10,965 nt of DNA from Baffinella frigidus (Eukaryota > Cryptophyceae > Cryptomonadales > Baffinellaceae). How positions within the stretch are numbered: position 1 is the stretch's first letter; each line of letters opens with the position of its first letter. A program made the translations under genes and the position numbers. The notes under the pieces were generated by a model. That model did not search any database. It was not told the origin of the DNA and saw only the letters and a program-made list of their open reading frames with translations. The stretch covers positions 114,077 to 125,041 of the forward strand of contig MU647211.1 in the NCBI GenBank assembly GCA_026770585.1. The letters are read 5' to 3'. Below are positions 10,627-10,965 of this stretch, piece by piece.

Positions 10627-10785
10627 GCGGCGCCGGCGCCGGCGCCTGCGCCGCCTCAAGTCGTCACTTGGTCAAAAAGTCGGACTTTGACATTTTTGGG
10701 CTCGGCCCCTACACCCTACGGGTGCACCCGTTCCCATCCATGACGCCTCCCCCGCCGTCCCGCGAGTTCACGGCCTACTTGCAAG
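10627..10785 (+). CDS. Exon G copy 3 with a longer, different N-terminal part
   Basis: Open in the exon G frame from after the TAA at 10623-10625: a GGAGAGA run from a GGCGCC repeat (10628-10646), then SSRHLVKKSDFDIFGLGPYT, LRVHPFPSMTPPPPSREFTA and YLQ, ending CAAG|GTACCC. KKSDFDIFGLGPY looks like ordinary folded-protein sequence and is absent from copy 1. The AGs at 10625-10626 and 10659-10660 would give a different incoming phase from copy 1. It may be the genuine exon with copy 1 as its duplicate, or the reverse. Confidence 0.45.
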
Positions 10786-10794
10786 GTACCCACC

Positions 10795-10965
10795 CCCAAA
10801 CTTGAAACCCTAAACCCCCTACCCTAAACCCTTTCATCTTTGAATCCCCCGAAACCCGAAACCCGAAACCCGAAACCCGAAACCCGAAACCCGAAACCCG
10901 AAACCCCCCGAAACCCGAAACCCGAAACCCGAAACCCGAAACCCGAAACCCGAAACCCGAAACCC
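10795..10965. repeat. CCCGAAA heptamer array reaching the window edge
   Basis: A few CCCTAAA units, then from 10847 an almost perfect CCCGAAA array (about 16 units, one CCCCCCGAAA slip at 10905-10911) up to the last base. It continues beyond the window. Confidence 0.9.

Noticed and set aside
10522-10743. + frame MAYSQGAQRTLLY with CYMCYV repeats
   Set aside because: Mostly translation of the TATGTGCTA repeat; only its first residues overlap the exon G fragment.
10847-10965. Chromosome end (true telomere)
   Set aside because: The unit is CCCGAAA, not CCCTAAA; similar variant arrays occur throughout the window and exons continue to within 200 bp, so an interstitial array is more likely.

Overview
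The window looks like nuclear DNA of a microbial eukaryote, not bacterial DNA. It has no long bacterial-style ORF, no Shine-Dalgarno/operon layout and no phage or plasmid gene. It is dominated by thousands of bases of degenerate 7-bp repeats related to CCCTAAA (the plant/algal telomere unit TTTAGGG read on the other strand) and by several short inverted-repeat elements. Short GC-rich islands keep protein-like reading frames bounded by AG and GT. I would guess an alga with a repeat-rich genome, such as a prasinophyte green alga. A dinoflagellate or other protist with TTTAGGG-type telomeres cannot be excluded.

Main proposal (inference from the sequence): the islands are exons of one + strand split gene running through the whole window. 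In order they are exon 1 (2-253, PYG and glycine repeats), A (1801-1914), H (4137-4208 or 4356-4418), B (5457-5578), C (6659-6776), E (7715-7774), F (9327-9398) and G (10410-10497), with more exons presumably beyond the window. Every proposed donor/acceptor pair is phase-compatible (0/0, 0/0, 0/0, 2/2, 0/0, 0/0, 0/0), including the split arginine codon between B and C. The result is about 300 codons of an unrecognised, low-complexity protein rich in Pro, Gly, Ser, Arg and acidic residues. Some acceptors were chosen among nearby AGs, so the phase agreement is supportive but not decisive.

Most unusual feature: exons A, H, B, C, E, F and G are each surrounded by extra copies of themselves. The copies often keep splice-like ends and differ mostly at synonymous positions. 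Exon C shows 10 variable synonymous codons and 1 nonsynonymous one among its first three copies; exon H shows 3 and 0 between two copies. Other copies are clearly broken by stop codons, lost donors, frameshifts or insertion of a terminal-inverted-repeat element.

Layout: 1-350 exon 1 and a conserved block; 340-1400 a cluster of five foldback or MITE-like elements; 1440-3450 exon A copies among CCCATAA, CCCTAGA and CCCTACA arrays; 3550-3709 another MITE; 3870-4420 exon H copies and a purine-rich tract; 4420-5100 CCCTAAA/CCCCAAA arrays; 5190-5960 exon B copies; 6140-6925 exon C copies; 7180-8740 exons D/E with CTAA microsatellites; 8588-8692 a truncated MITE; 8740-9140 CCCTAAA/CCCTACA arrays; 9320-9650 exon F copies; 9660-9980 tandem repeats and hairpins; 10400-10790 exon G copies; 10847-10965 a pure CCCGAAA array reaching the window edge.
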